64,000 nucleotides of DNA. Source: Mycobacterium sp. JS623. Its GTDB lineage: Bacteria; Actinomycetota; Actinomycetes; Mycobacteriales; Mycobacteriaceae. The stretch is from the NCBI RefSeq assembly GCF_000328565.1, contig NC_019966.1:62001-126000 (forward strand), written 5' to 3'. Below are positions 34,064 through 42,810 of this stretch, piece by piece. The notes below the pieces were generated by a model, which was not told the DNA's origin, searched no databases, and saw nothing but the letters and a program-made list of their open reading frames with translations. Made by a program: the position numbers and the translations under genes. Positions within the stretch are counted from its first letter, which is position 1, and every line of letters begins with the position of its first letter.

Positions 34064-35037
34064 CCGCAACCCTCGACGCGGCGCCTCAGGCACCCGTTGA
34101 GCCGGCTGCGGGAGGTCCTGCCTCGTGGGCGGCGCGTGCTGGCGCCTTCCTGGTGGACATCTTTGTGGGGTTGGGCGTGATCGCCACGGCGGCGCTCCTC
34201 TGGAAAACAGCGCCGCCGCGGGATTGGACGTGGTGGGTGTTCGCAGTCGTTGTCGCGGTGGCAATCGTGTTGATGGCTGTCAACCGGCTACTGCTGCCGA
34301 CGATTACAGGATGGTCGCTGGGCCGTGCGCTGTTCGGCATTGCCGTGCGCGGGCGCGACGGCTCGGCCGTTGGCGTGGCGAGGCTGCTCGGGCGCGACGT
34401 GGCTCACCTGCTCGATACCGCCGCGTTGTTCGTCGGCTGGGTGTGGCCGCTGTGGGATCGTCGTCGGCGAACATTCGCCGACCTGTTGCTCCGCACCGAG
34501 GTGCACAAGGTCGAGCCGCCGCATCGAGACATGCATCGCCCGGTAGCCGCAGTGCTCATCGCCGCGACGGCGCTGTGTACGGCGGGGGTCGGCCTGAGCT
34601 ATCTGACGGTGTATGGGCATGAGCGCGCAGTGGTCTCGGCCCGCCAGCAGATCGCCGAGCAGGGCCCACGGATCGTCGAACAACTGCTGAGTTACAACGT
34701 GGACACGTTGCAGCAAGACTTCTCCCACGCGCAGTCGCTGACGACGGATGCCTATCGACCACAGCTGATCGCGCAGCAGCAGGCCGTGCTCAAGGCTGGC
34801 GCCACCAAGAACCAGTACTTCGCGGTCAGCAGCGCGGTGCTACGGACTCCCCAGGAGACCGCAGACCACATGTCGATGCTGTTGGCGATGCAGGGACAGC
34901 GCGGCGCCAACGCGAGCGACTTCAAGTTCATCACCGCCACGGTTCGGGCTGATTTCGACAAGTCGCGCGACGGGCAGTGGCGCGTCGCCAATCTCATTGT
35001 GCTGAAGAAGCCCCAGCTGAGTCAGGCAGGCCAATGA
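34060..35037 (+). CDS. mam1B: Mce1-associated RDD-family membrane protein Mam1B (Rv0176-like)
   Basis: 325 residues. An RDD domain occupies about residues 20-155, with Arg/Asp residues in three helices (ARAGAFLVDIFVGLGVIATA, then GWSLGRALFGIAVRGRDG). A further membrane helix (AVLIAATALCTAGVGLSYLT) and a C-terminal Mce-associated domain follow. This RDD-plus-Mam fusion is the known architecture of Rv0176. ATGA overlap with mam1C. Confidence 0.9.
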   Translation: MTATLDAAPQAPVEPAAGGPASWAARAGAFLVDIFVGLGVIATAALLWKTAPPRDWTWWVFAVVVAVAIVLMAVNRLLLPTITGWSLGRALFGIAVRGRDGSAVGVARLLGRDVAHLLDTAALFVGWVWPLWDRRRRTFADLLLRTEVHKVEPPHRDMHRPVAAVLIAATALCTAGVGLSYLTVYGHERAVVSARQQIAEQGPRIVEQLLSYNVDTLQQDFSHAQSLTTDAYRPQLIAQQQAVLKAGATKNQYFAVSSAVLRTPQETADHMSMLLAMQGQRGANASDFKFITATVRADFDKSRDGQWRVANLIVLKKPQLSQAGQ

Positions 35038-35585
35038 GTCCGCGTCGCAAGCTCGACGCGGACGAGCAGGACTTCTTCGAGGTGGTGCCCAAGCCGCCGC
35101 GGCGGTGGGGGCTGCCTGTCGTCGCTATCGTGGCGGCTTTGGTGATGGCCGCGGCGATCGGCGCCAGCACCTTCATGTTGATCCAGCATGTGAAAGACAC
35201 CCAGGCGGCGACCAAAGAGGCGGACGCGTTGGGCTACGTGCGCCAATTCATGGTCGAATACACGACGTTGGACCCGTTCCACGCCAACGCGTATGCGGAC
35301 CGGGTCCTGGCGCAGGGCACCGGTGAGTTCGCGAAGATGTTCAAGGACAAGCAGAACGAGATCCTGCTTCAGGTGGCTCGCGCCGAGCCGACCACCGGAA
35401 GCGTCCTCGAAGCCGGGCTGCAGCGGTGGCGCGACGACGGCAGCGCTGACGTGTTGGTGGCGACGAAGATTACGACGAAGTCGCCGGATGGGAAGCAGAC
35501 AGTCGAGAGCGGAAGCCGTTGGGTGGCAACGGCGGTCAAGGAAGGACAGCAGTGGAAGATCAGCAACCTGATCCAGGTGATCTGA
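35034..35585 (+). CDS. mam1C: Mce1-associated membrane protein Mam1C (Rv0177-like)
   Basis: 183 residues from the ATG of the ATGA overlap with mam1B. Short basic/acidic N terminus, one membrane helix (VVAIVAALVMAAAIGASTFM) and an extracytoplasmic SnoaL-like domain ending in WKISNLIQVI. The 3' end overlaps mam1D by 34 bases. Confidence 0.9.
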   Translation: MSPRRKLDADEQDFFEVVPKPPRRWGLPVVAIVAALVMAAAIGASTFMLIQHVKDTQAATKEADALGYVRQFMVEYTTLDPFHANAYADRVLAQGTGEFAKMFKDKQNEILLQVARAEPTTGSVLEAGLQRWRDDGSADVLVATKITTKSPDGKQTVESGSRWVATAVKEGQQWKISNLIQVI

Positions 35586-36427
35586 CCAGTGCTGAACCGC
35601 CGGATCAGTCCGCGGAGCCTGTGAAGACACCGACCGGCAAGGCTGCCCGTCATCGTCATCGGATGCCGCGGCGTCAGCAGCTGGCTGCAAGCCGCGGGGA
35701 CGCGGCCGAGACGAGCGCCGGCGAACCGGAGCCCGAACCCGAAGTCGCCGAGGAACCTGCCGCCATGCCGAGGCGCAGGGGTCTGTTCCGCCGTAAGCCG
35801 AAAGCTACTGAAGCTGAACCGGTTTCAGCGACGACGGACGAGGCCGCCGAACCGGAGACGGACTCCGGCGACGAGGCGCCGCAGGAAGACGTGGTGATGG
35901 TGCCGCACCGGCCTGCGGGGAAGCGGCTGACCATTGTGGCGGGCGTGGCGAGCGTTCTCTTCGTCGCAGCGGCCGGCTTCGCCGGTGCGATGTTGCAGCC
36001 ATATCTGGCCGACCGGGCACTGGTGAACACCAAGCTGGACATCGCCAGGACGGCCGCAAACGCGATCACCACGCTATGGACCTACACCCCTGACAACATG
36101 GACGCCTTGCCGGAGCGGGCTGCCGGATATCTGGGGGGTGACTTCGCAAATGAGTACCGCAAGTACATCGACGCGATCGTGGCTACCAACAAGCAGGCTC
36201 AGGTCACCAACACCACGCAGGTGATGGGCACGGCCGTCGAGAGCGTGAGCCCCCAGGAGGCCACCGCCCTGGTGTACACGAATTCGGTTGCCACCAGCCC
36301 GGGTTCGAAGAACATCCCGTCCCTGCGTTACCTGTCCTACCGGTTGACCCTGCAGCGCCACGATGCGAAGTGGTTGATCACGCGGATGTCGACGGTGACG
36401 TCGTTCGATCTGACGCCGCAGCTGTAG
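35552..36427 (+). CDS. mam1D: Mce1-associated membrane protein Mam1D (Rv0178-like)
   Basis: 291 residues from GTG 35552 with AAGGA upstream, inside the end of mam1C (the frame is open back to 35519). A ~130-residue acidic, low-complexity cytoplasmic N terminus with basic patches (RHRHRMPRRQQL, RRRGLFRRKPK), one membrane helix and an extracytoplasmic Mam domain. It closes the mce1 operon. In M. tuberculosis the next gene is lprO on the other strand; here three extra genes intervene. Confidence 0.88.
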   Translation: MEDQQPDPGDLTSAEPPDQSAEPVKTPTGKAARHRHRMPRRQQLAASRGDAAETSAGEPEPEPEVAEEPAAMPRRRGLFRRKPKATEAEPVSATTDEAAEPETDSGDEAPQEDVVMVPHRPAGKRLTIVAGVASVLFVAAAGFAGAMLQPYLADRALVNTKLDIARTAANAITTLWTYTPDNMDALPERAAGYLGGDFANEYRKYIDAIVATNKQAQVTNTTQVMGTAVESVSPQEATALVYTNSVATSPGSKNIPSLRYLSYRLTLQRHDAKWLITRMSTVTSFDLTPQL

Positions 36428-36433
36428 CCGGGC

Positions 36434-37126
36434 ATGCCGGTCGTCTCTCCCGTTTCTGAGCGGACGACGGTCGTTGGCCTGCTGCTGCTGACGTTCTCGA
36501 CGGGCATCGTCGATGCGATCAGTGTGCTGGTGCTCGGCCACGTCTTCGTCGCGAACATGACCGGCAACGTGATCTTCCTCGGATTCTGGTTCGCACCGCA
36601 CACCGTCGTGGACATGACCGCAGCGCTGGTCGCATTCGTCAGCTTTGTGACAGGCGCGGTACTCGGCGGTCGGCTGTCGCGACACCTCGACGGCAATGTC
36701 CGCCGCTGGCTCACCGTGACCCTCGGCGTCGAAGTCGCCATGCTTGCAACGCTGGCGATACTCAGCGGGGCGGGTGTGCTCGATTACCACGACAACACCA
36801 AGCTGATCCTGATCGCCGGGTTGGCGCTGACGTTCGGCAGCCAAGCCGCGACGGCCCGGCAGTTCGGCATCCAGGAGCTGTCCACCACGGTGCTGACGAC
36901 GACGATCGTGGGCATCGGCTTCGACAGCCGAGTCGCCGGCGGCACCGGACATCGCGAGAAGCTGCGCTACAGCGTGGTGCTGACGATGTGCGCAGGAGCG
37001 TTCGTGGGCGCGACGTTGACGCGGTGGTTCGTCGCGCCGGTGATCGGGCTTTCCGCTGGCGTGGTGGCAGTTGCGGCGGTGGTCTTCCGATTCGGTCCGC
37101 GAAGAGGCGAGGGGACCGCGGACTAG
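36434..37126 (+). CDS. YoaK-family (DUF1275) membrane protein
   Basis: 230 residues with about six hydrophobic helices. The DUF1275 start is clear: LLLLTFSTGIVDAISVLVLG, then HVFVANMTGNVIFLGF, with the later pattern FGSQAATARQFGIQELSTTV. Function unknown for the family. It begins six bases after mam1D, so it could be transcribed from the mce1 operon, but it has no established link to Mce transport. Confidence 0.88.
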   Translation: MPVVSPVSERTTVVGLLLLTFSTGIVDAISVLVLGHVFVANMTGNVIFLGFWFAPHTVVDMTAALVAFVSFVTGAVLGGRLSRHLDGNVRRWLTVTLGVEVAMLATLAILSGAGVLDYHDNTKLILIAGLALTFGSQAATARQFGIQELSTTVLTTTIVGIGFDSRVAGGTGHREKLRYSVVLTMCAGAFVGATLTRWFVAPVIGLSAGVVAVAAVVFRFGPRRGEGTAD

Positions 37127-37136
37127 TCTCGGGCGC

Positions 37137-37967
37137 ATGCCCTCAGTACTCGTCACCGGCGCCAGTCGCGGAATCGGCAAGTCGATCGTCCAGCATTTGG
37201 CGGGGCGCGGCTGGGATGTCATCGCTGGAGTCCGCAGCGACGCCGATGGCGCCGCGGTGATCGCGCTGAACCCGCAGCGGATCTCCTCGGTTCTCCTCGA
37301 CGTCACCGATGCCGGACACATCGCCGCACTCGACCGGTCGCTGCCAGAGCGGCTGGACGCGGTCGTCAACAACGCGGGCATTGTGGTGAGCGGGCCAATG
37401 GAGGCCCTCACGCCCGATGATTGGCGAAAGCAGCTGGAGATCAACGTGATCGGGCAGCTCGCCGTCACCAGGGCGGTGCTTCCGCGGCTACGTGCATCGC
37501 GGGGGCGGGTGGTGTTCATCTCAAGCGTGAACGGTCGCCTCTCGATGTCGCTGATCGGCGCCTACTGCGCAAGCAAGTTCGCGCTGGAGGCGGCCGCCGA
37601 TGCCCTGCGAATGGAGTTGCGGCCCTGGGGCATTGGCGTGGTGATCGTCGAGCCCGCGCAGACCGACACCGACATGTGGCGCACCGCCGACGACATGGTC
37701 GAACAGACCGAGGCCGCACTGACGTCTGAGCACCGAGCCCTGTATGCAAAGCACATCGCGGGATTCAGGAAGACGATCCCGATATCCCAGAAGCTCGCCG
37801 TGCCCGCCGACAAGGTGTCCGCCGTGGTCGAGCAGGCGCTGACCGCGCGCAGACCGCGTGCGCGCTATCTCGTCGGCGCAGGCAACAAGCTGCAGGTGGC
37901 GCTGATGACGAACCTGCCAACGGCCGTGCGTGATGTGGTGTTGCGACGCGTGGCAGGCCAACCGTAG
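37137..37967 (+). CDS. Short-chain dehydrogenase/reductase (SDR)
   Basis: 276 residues from the ATG at 37137. Classical SDR: cofactor motif TGASRGIGKS, NNAG motif (VVNNAGIVVSG), catalytic Ser in VFISSVNG and Tyr-x3-Lys in AYCASKFALEA. It oxidises or reduces an unidentified alcohol/ketone with NAD(P)(H). The stop shares a base with the start of the fructosamine kinase-like gene (TAGTG). Confidence 0.93.
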   Translation: MPSVLVTGASRGIGKSIVQHLAGRGWDVIAGVRSDADGAAVIALNPQRISSVLLDVTDAGHIAALDRSLPERLDAVVNNAGIVVSGPMEALTPDDWRKQLEINVIGQLAVTRAVLPRLRASRGRVVFISSVNGRLSMSLIGAYCASKFALEAAADALRMELRPWGIGVVIVEPAQTDTDMWRTADDMVEQTEAALTSEHRALYAKHIAGFRKTIPISQKLAVPADKVSAVVEQALTARRPRARYLVGAGNKLQVALMTNLPTAVRDVVLRRVAGQP

Positions 37968-38737
37968 TGTTCGTCAAGCGCAGCGGTAGCGCGCCTGCAG
38001 GGTTCTTTGCCTGCGAAGCCGCTGGGCTGCAATGGCTTTCGGACGCCGACGGCGTGCCATGCGCCAAGGTGATCGGCTACGACGACGTCAGCCTGACGTT
38101 GGAGAGGCTGGAGGTCGCGGCGCCAACCCGCACCGCTGCGCATGAGTTCGGCCGTCGACTGGCCCGCACCCACGACGCCGGGGCGGATGCATTCGGTGCG
38201 CCACCGCAGGGATGGACGGGCCCCGGCTACTTCGGGCCGCTGCAGCAGCCGCTGCCCATGTCCTACACGGCTGGTGATCGGTGGGGCAGCTTCTACGCCA
38301 ACGAACGATTGGCTCCGATGACCGGACGGGCGGCGAGCCAACTGGACACGCCCACGTGCAACGCCATCGACACTGTGATGGCGCACTGCGATGAGGGCGA
38401 GTTCGACGACGACGATCCGCCCGCCCGGTTGCACGGCGACCTGTGGAGCGGCAACGTGATGTGGACGCCCGGCGGCGCAGTGCTGATCGACCCGGCGGCC
38501 CACGGCGGGCACCGGGAAACAGACCTCGCCATGCTGGCGCTGTTCGGCTGCCCACATCTCGACGCGGTGATCGAGGGCTATCAGGCGCAGCGGCCGTTGC
38601 GCGAGGGCTGGCGGGACCGCGTCGGACTGCATCAGCTCTACCCGTTGCTTGCTCACGTGGCACTGTTCGGCGGCGGGTATGCGCGCCAGACGGCGTTTGC
38701 CGCAGCGAGTGCACTGCGTGCCGGCAAAGACCGATAA
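37967..38737 (+). CDS. Fructosamine kinase / ketosamine-3-kinase family protein
   Basis: 256 residues, GTG start overlapping the SDR stop. Aminoglycoside-phosphotransferase-like kinase fold: catalytic loop LHGDLWSGNVMW and metal-binding Asp in VLIDPAAHGGHRETDLAM are both characteristic of fructosamine-3-kinases, which phosphorylate Amadori products so that they detach from proteins. The N-terminal lobe is short (FVKRSGSAPAGFFACEAAGL), as in bacterial members. Confidence 0.9.
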   Translation: MFVKRSGSAPAGFFACEAAGLQWLSDADGVPCAKVIGYDDVSLTLERLEVAAPTRTAAHEFGRRLARTHDAGADAFGAPPQGWTGPGYFGPLQQPLPMSYTAGDRWGSFYANERLAPMTGRAASQLDTPTCNAIDTVMAHCDEGEFDDDDPPARLHGDLWSGNVMWTPGGAVLIDPAAHGGHRETDLAMLALFGCPHLDAVIEGYQAQRPLREGWRDRVGLHQLYPLLAHVALFGGGYARQTAFAAASALRAGKDR

Positions 38738-38748
38738 CGGCCGAGCCG

Positions 38749-39828
38749 TCAATTGAACGCGAGCCAACTTGGCAGAGCGCGCTCGCGGGAGTCGCACAAC
38801 ACCTGACGGGTGTCGCAATTGCCGTCCGGTACACCGGCGCCCGCCCACATACCTCCCGTGTCGCGGCGCAACACGATCGCCGACGACCCGCCGCCGTCGA
38901 GCAGGATCGCCGTGTCGCTGCCAAGGCCGCGGAACAGGTCCTGGATCTGGTCCGGTGTGTAGCTGCCGCCTTGGAAGACGTACATCTCGTCCTTGCTCTT
39001 GGAGTAGGCGAGCGCAGTGCGAGCGGCGCTGGGCCCGCCGTCGTTGAGCTGTCCGGTGTCGCCGGGCGCCAGCAGTCCGATGCCGCTCACCGCCACGAAC
39101 CGCGTGCCCTTGTCGACCAGACCTTGAATCGTGGCCGTGGCCGCGTCGTAATCCTGTGGGCCACTGGGCGATACGACATAAGGTGCGCCACTGACGGGCA
39201 GGATCATCGTCGACAGCGCGCTCCAGCTTTCGCCGCCGCCCGACAGTCCTTGCTTTCCGGCGTAGGGGACGGTGCCCGTCACCGCTGTGTTGGCCCGGCC
39301 CTGGCCCCGGGTGTTGTCGACGTAGGCGCCCAGCGGAGAACTGCATCCCGTGGACTTCCACGAGCCGCCCTTCTGGCCGCGCACGTCGAAGAAGTTGGCG
39401 TTGATCGCGATCGTCGGCTGGCCGAGTGCTTGCCACGCTTGCAGCGGCGTGTAGATCTCGGAGGCCTGCCAGAGGCCTTCGCCGGTGCGCGCCCGCGGAT
39501 CTCGTTCACAGCGGGCTTGATAACCAGAGTGCGAATCGACGAGCAGGCGCGGCGCCAGGCGTTGCGCGGCGGACTTGATGATCATCAGGTGGCCACCACT
39601 GCTCATCTCGTACCAATTGCCTGCCCCGTTGAGCATCGGGGCTGGCGCGCCGCCGCCGAAGTTGTAGACGAGGTAGGAGCCGCGCGTGTTGGCGATGGCG
39701 CCTGCCAACAACTCACGGCCGTCGGCGGCGCGGGCGACCGGGCTGGCCGTCGTCGCCACCGCTGCGCACACCGACAACGCCACGGCACACGCCACGAATC
39801 GTCGCAGTATCGCGGGTGGAATTGGCAC
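38749..39828 (-). CDS. Secreted phosphodiester glycosidase (NAGPA/DUF2233-type)
   Basis: 359 residues with a signal peptide (RRFVACAVALSVCAAVATTA, cleavage near ARA). The domain signatures are AINANFFD and DTAILLDGGGSSAIVL, found in NAGPA-like phosphodiester glycosidases, with LLAPGDTGQLNDGG between. Cysteines may form disulfides outside the cell. Position on the minus strand after the mce1 locus and length (359 vs ~369) suggest the counterpart of lprO/Rv0179c, but I cannot confirm homology. Convergent with the fructosamine kinase-like gene. Confidence 0.85.
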   Translation of the reverse strand: MPIPPAILRRFVACAVALSVCAAVATTASPVARAADGRELLAGAIANTRGSYLVYNFGGGAPAPMLNGAGNWYEMSSGGHLMIIKSAAQRLAPRLLVDSHSGYQARCERDPRARTGEGLWQASEIYTPLQAWQALGQPTIAINANFFDVRGQKGGSWKSTGCSSPLGAYVDNTRGQGRANTAVTGTVPYAGKQGLSGGGESWSALSTMILPVSGAPYVVSPSGPQDYDAATATIQGLVDKGTRFVAVSGIGLLAPGDTGQLNDGGPSAARTALAYSKSKDEMYVFQGGSYTPDQIQDLFRGLGSDTAILLDGGGSSAIVLRRDTGGMWAGAGVPDGNCDTRQVLCDSRERALPSWLAFN

Positions 39829-40012
39829 GGACGCCCCTTTGCTGAACCAGCAGAAGACCAGACAACATTAATCACAGCCGACACACAGTCAACTTTGATA
39901 ACAGCTCAGCATCGGTTGGGCGTCGGGTGGGTCGCGCCCTCAGCTGCGCGGAGTGGGATTCGCCGAAACGGGTAATCCCGCGTTGGTCGGACTTTCAACG
40001 TGAGGAGCAGAA

Positions 40013-40297
40013 ATGATCGGCACAATCATCAGTGCGATCGTCGTCGGAGCGATCGTTGGCGCGCTTGCGCGCCTCATCATGCCGGGCAAGCAGAGCATCG
40101 GCGTCATCATGACCATCGTGCTGGGCATCCTCGGGTCCTTGATCGGGTCGTGGGTGACCTATCAAGTTGGCTACTCCAACTCCAACGGCGGGTGGGCGGT
40201 CATTCCGTTCCTCGCTGGCGTGGTGGTGGCGATCATCTTGATCGCGGCCTACCTAGCCATCACCGGCAGGCGCGGTACCGGCACCCCCGCGCGTTAG
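40013..40297 (+). CDS. GlsB/YeaQ/YmgE-family small membrane protein
   Basis: 94 residues with three hydrophobic segments. GAIVGALARLIMPGKQSIG and LGILGSLIGSWVTYQ match the transglycosylase-associated (GlsB/YeaQ) family, often stress-induced. GAGGAG-type Shine-Dalgarno (40002-40007) upstream. Its stop overlaps the convergent PQQ-dehydrogenase-like gene by 4 bases. The 184 bases before it contain a GGGTAA hexamer but no confident promoter. Confidence 0.9.
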   Translation: MIGTIISAIVVGAIVGALARLIMPGKQSIGVIMTIVLGILGSLIGSWVTYQVGYSNSNGGWAVIPFLAGVVVAIILIAAYLAITGRRGTGTPAR

Positions 40298-41565
40298 CGC
40301 GGCGCTAACCGATAGACCGCGTTCGCGTAGTCGTCGGTGATATAGACGGCTCCGTCCGGTCCCGCCACCGCGGCGACCGGACGGCCCCATCTTGTGCCGT
40401 CATCGGCCTGGAAGCCACCAACGAGTGTCTGCGGATTACCGAGAGTGCCGTTGTCCCAGGGCAAGAACGTCACCTCCGGCGGGTACGGCGGTTGCCGGTT
40501 CCACGAACCGTGTACACCGACTAGCGCGCCGGAAGTGTAAGGGGAGGGCAGCACGCCCACAGTGAAGCTCATGCCGAGCGGGGCGGCGTGTGCGCCGAGG
40601 CTCTGTTCGACCGGCGGCAGTGCCGCACAGTCCAGCCTGCTGCCGTCGGCGTTGGTCTGCACGTCGCGGATGAACGGCAGGTTGGCCGGCCCGCCGTCGG
40701 GATTGCAGTAGGGCCAACCCAATTCGCGCCCGGGCGTCAGCCGAGCGACGGACTCGGGCGGATGGCCGCTGACGTAATCGGCGGTGGCCTCTCCGGTTTC
40801 AGGGTCGGCGACGTTATCGCGATTGTTGACCGCCGTCCACACCGAACCGTCCGGCCCTATCGCCAGCCCCGTTCCGTTGCGCACGCCGGTCGAGAACGGC
40901 TCAGCGGGGCCGCCGCCGGGCGGGATCCGCATGATGGTGGCGCGCGGCGGATTCGCGGAGCGATCGTCGGCGGTGATGTTGCCCGTCGATCCGATGGAGA
41001 AGTACACAGCGCCGTCGCGGCCGACCGCGACGCTCTTCAGCGCATGCGCGTAGGCGCCGTGCAGATCGGGGCTCTTGGCATCCGGCAGACGGTCGGCGAC
41101 GGTGCTGCGGTTGCCGGCTTTGCCCCCGACGTAGTCGTAGGTGTCGATCTGATCGCTCTCGGCGACGTACAACGTGTTGTCGGCGAAGGCCAGGCCGTGA
41201 GGTTGGTCGAGGCCGTCGAGCAGCACGGAGTCGCGGCCGGATTCGAGCCTGACGATCTGCCCGCTGCTCGGCACAGAGATCAGCAGGCTTCCGTCCGGCG
41301 CAAACGCCGCCATTCGGGCCCTGGGGACCCGCGCCCACACCGAAAGCGTCCAGCCCGCTGGCACCAAAGCTTGGCGCGGTTGGTCGAATGGGGCTTGGGC
41401 CAGGTTCGGCTCGACCTGAACGGTCACCGGCACAAGGCCCGCGGCGGGGGGTGTGGCTGACACCGTCGGTGTGCTTGGCGTCGACGGCTCGGAGGAACAC
41501 GCCGCAATCAGCACAACGCCGATCAGCGTGGCTCCAATTCGCTTACGCCGCAGCCAAACCCGCAT
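40294..41565 (-). CDS. PQQ-dependent sugar (sorbosone-type) dehydrogenase lipoprotein
   Basis: 423 residues. The lipobox LIGVVLIAAC predicts a lipid anchor; the rest is a six-bladed beta-propeller of the glucose/sorbosone dehydrogenase family: GWTLSVWARVPRARM, DGLDQPHGLAFADNTLYVAE, GTGLAIGPDGSVW, GVHGSWNR and GAVYITDDYANAVYRLAP. Members use PQQ, which mycobacteria may not make themselves, so the real cofactor and substrate are uncertain. It overlaps the upstream pirin gene by 23 bases on the same strand. Confidence 0.85.
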   Translation of the reverse strand: MRVWLRRKRIGATLIGVVLIAACSSEPSTPSTPTVSATPPAAGLVPVTVQVEPNLAQAPFDQPRQALVPAGWTLSVWARVPRARMAAFAPDGSLLISVPSSGQIVRLESGRDSVLLDGLDQPHGLAFADNTLYVAESDQIDTYDYVGGKAGNRSTVADRLPDAKSPDLHGAYAHALKSVAVGRDGAVYFSIGSTGNITADDRSANPPRATIMRIPPGGGPAEPFSTGVRNGTGLAIGPDGSVWTAVNNRDNVADPETGEATADYVSGHPPESVARLTPGRELGWPYCNPDGGPANLPFIRDVQTNADGSRLDCAALPPVEQSLGAHAAPLGMSFTVGVLPSPYTSGALVGVHGSWNRQPPYPPEVTFLPWDNGTLGNPQTLVGGFQADDGTRWGRPVAAVAGPDGAVYITDDYANAVYRLAPR

Positions 41566-42295
41566 GCATCTCCCAGACCAGAAGCTCCGCGGGTTCGGTA
41601 GCGGTGACGCGTTGGCCGCCGGAGGCCGTGAACCGCACCGCGTCGCCCTCGTGTAGTGGCCCGGCGCCTTCCAGAGTCACCTCACCGCGGGGGACGAACA
41701 GGTGCAAGTAGGGCGCTTCGGGCAACTCGACGGATTGGCCGGCCTGCAGGCGCGCGCCGTGCAGCGCGGCGTAGCGGTTGCGGATGGTGATGGCGGCGTC
41801 GTCGCTGTGTTCGGGCATACCGGACGCAATCGTGATCAGGCCGCCGCGCAGCAACTCGTCGTCGATCTCGAGCTGTTGGTAGCCCGGCGTGAGGCCCGAC
41901 TCGTCGGGCACCACCCACATCTGCACGAAATGCACTGGCTCGTCATGGGTTTCAGAGCCAGTCAGGTTCCACGAGTCGTTCTTCTCCGAGTGCAGGATGC
42001 CGCGACCGGCCGACATGCGTTGGGCCAGGCCCGGGTAGATCACTCCCGAGTGTCCCGTCGAGTCCTGATGAACCAGTGAGCCGCGCAGCACCCACGTCAC
42101 GATCTCCATGTCGCGGTGGGGATGGGTGTCAAACCCAGTACCGGGTGCGACCAGGTCGTCGTTGTTGACCAACAGCAGGCCGTGATGGGTGTTGTCGGGT
42201 GCGTAGTGGCTGCCGAACGAAAAGGAATGCTTGGAGTCCAGCCAGTCGATCTTGGTCTTCAAGCGATCGTCGGCACGCCGGATCTCGACAGTCAT
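41543..42295 (-). CDS. Pirin-family protein (Rv0181c-like)
   Basis: 250 residues, bicupin fold. Metal-binding residues of the pirin N-terminal cupin are visible in FDTHPHRDMEIVTWVLRG and GRGILHSEKN. Bacterial pirins range from quercetin dioxygenases to regulators of metabolism. Position next to the sigG region matches Rv0181c. Divergent from the MarR-type gene across 66 bases containing a perfect palindrome, so it is the likely regulated target. Confidence 0.92.
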   Translation of the reverse strand: MTVEIRRADDRLKTKIDWLDSKHSFSFGSHYAPDNTHHGLLLVNNDDLVAPGTGFDTHPHRDMEIVTWVLRGSLVHQDSTGHSGVIYPGLAQRMSAGRGILHSEKNDSWNLTGSETHDEPVHFVQMWVVPDESGLTPGYQQLEIDDELLRGGLITIASGMPEHSDDAAITIRNRYAALHGARLQAGQSVELPEAPYLHLFVPRGEVTLEGAGPLHEGDAVRFTASGGQRVTATEPAELLVWEMHAGLAAA

Positions 42296-42348
42296 GGCAT
42301 CTCCTTGGTCCTGGCCAGCCTAAGTGGGTAGCCTTGACTGCGACAACA

Positions 42349-42366
42349 TACATGATGTGTCATGTA
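42349..42366. promoter_or_regulatory. Perfect palindrome TACATGA-N4-TCATGTA at the MarR start
   Basis: A perfect 7-4-7 inverted repeat (42349-42355 and 42360-42366) between the divergent pirin and MarR genes. The first ATG of the MarR frame (42362) lies inside the right arm. This is a strong candidate operator for the MarR protein, which would then block its own and probably pirin transcription. Confidence 0.7.
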
Positions 42367-42805
42367 TTCCATGTGGCTGACCGAGGAGCAACAGCAGATC
42401 TGGCGAGGGTACTTGGCGATGACGAACGGACTGCAGACCGCAATGCACCGTCAGTTGCAGCAGGACTGCGAATTGTCGCTGGCGGACTACGACGTACTGG
42501 TGGCGCTGTCCGAGCGGGGGCCGCAGCGGATCAACGAGCTCGGCGAGGCGCTGGGATGGGAGCAGAGCAGGCTGTCACATCAGCTGCGGCGGATGCGTGG
42601 CCGCGGTTTGGTGGACCGCCATGGCAGCGGCGTCGACCGTCGCGGCGCGACCGTCGAACTCACGTCTGCGGGACGTGCAGCGCTGGAGGCCGCGGCGCCA
42701 GGACACGCCGAGCTTGTCCGCTCAGTCGTCTTCGACGGGGTGAGCGCCGCGCAGCTGCGGTCGCTGAGCTCCTGGATTGGGCTGGTTACCAGTCGGCTTC
42801 GGTAG
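42362..42805 (+). CDS. MarR-family transcriptional regulator
   Basis: 147 residues from ATG 42362; a second ATG at 42371 gives MWLTEEQQQIWRGYL and may be the true start, since neither has a Shine-Dalgarno and the first lies within the palindrome. MarR winged helix at about residues 35-105: LSLADYDVLVALSERGPQRI, GWEQSRLSHQLRRMRGRGLV, wing DRRGATVELTSAGRAAL. Convergent with the NDMA-type alcohol dehydrogenase. Confidence 0.9.
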   Translation: MYSMWLTEEQQQIWRGYLAMTNGLQTAMHRQLQQDCELSLADYDVLVALSERGPQRINELGEALGWEQSRLSHQLRRMRGRGLVDRHGSGVDRRGATVELTSAGRAALEAAAPGHAELVRSVVFDGVSAAQLRSLSSWIGLVTSRLR

Positions 42806-42810
42806 CCGAG

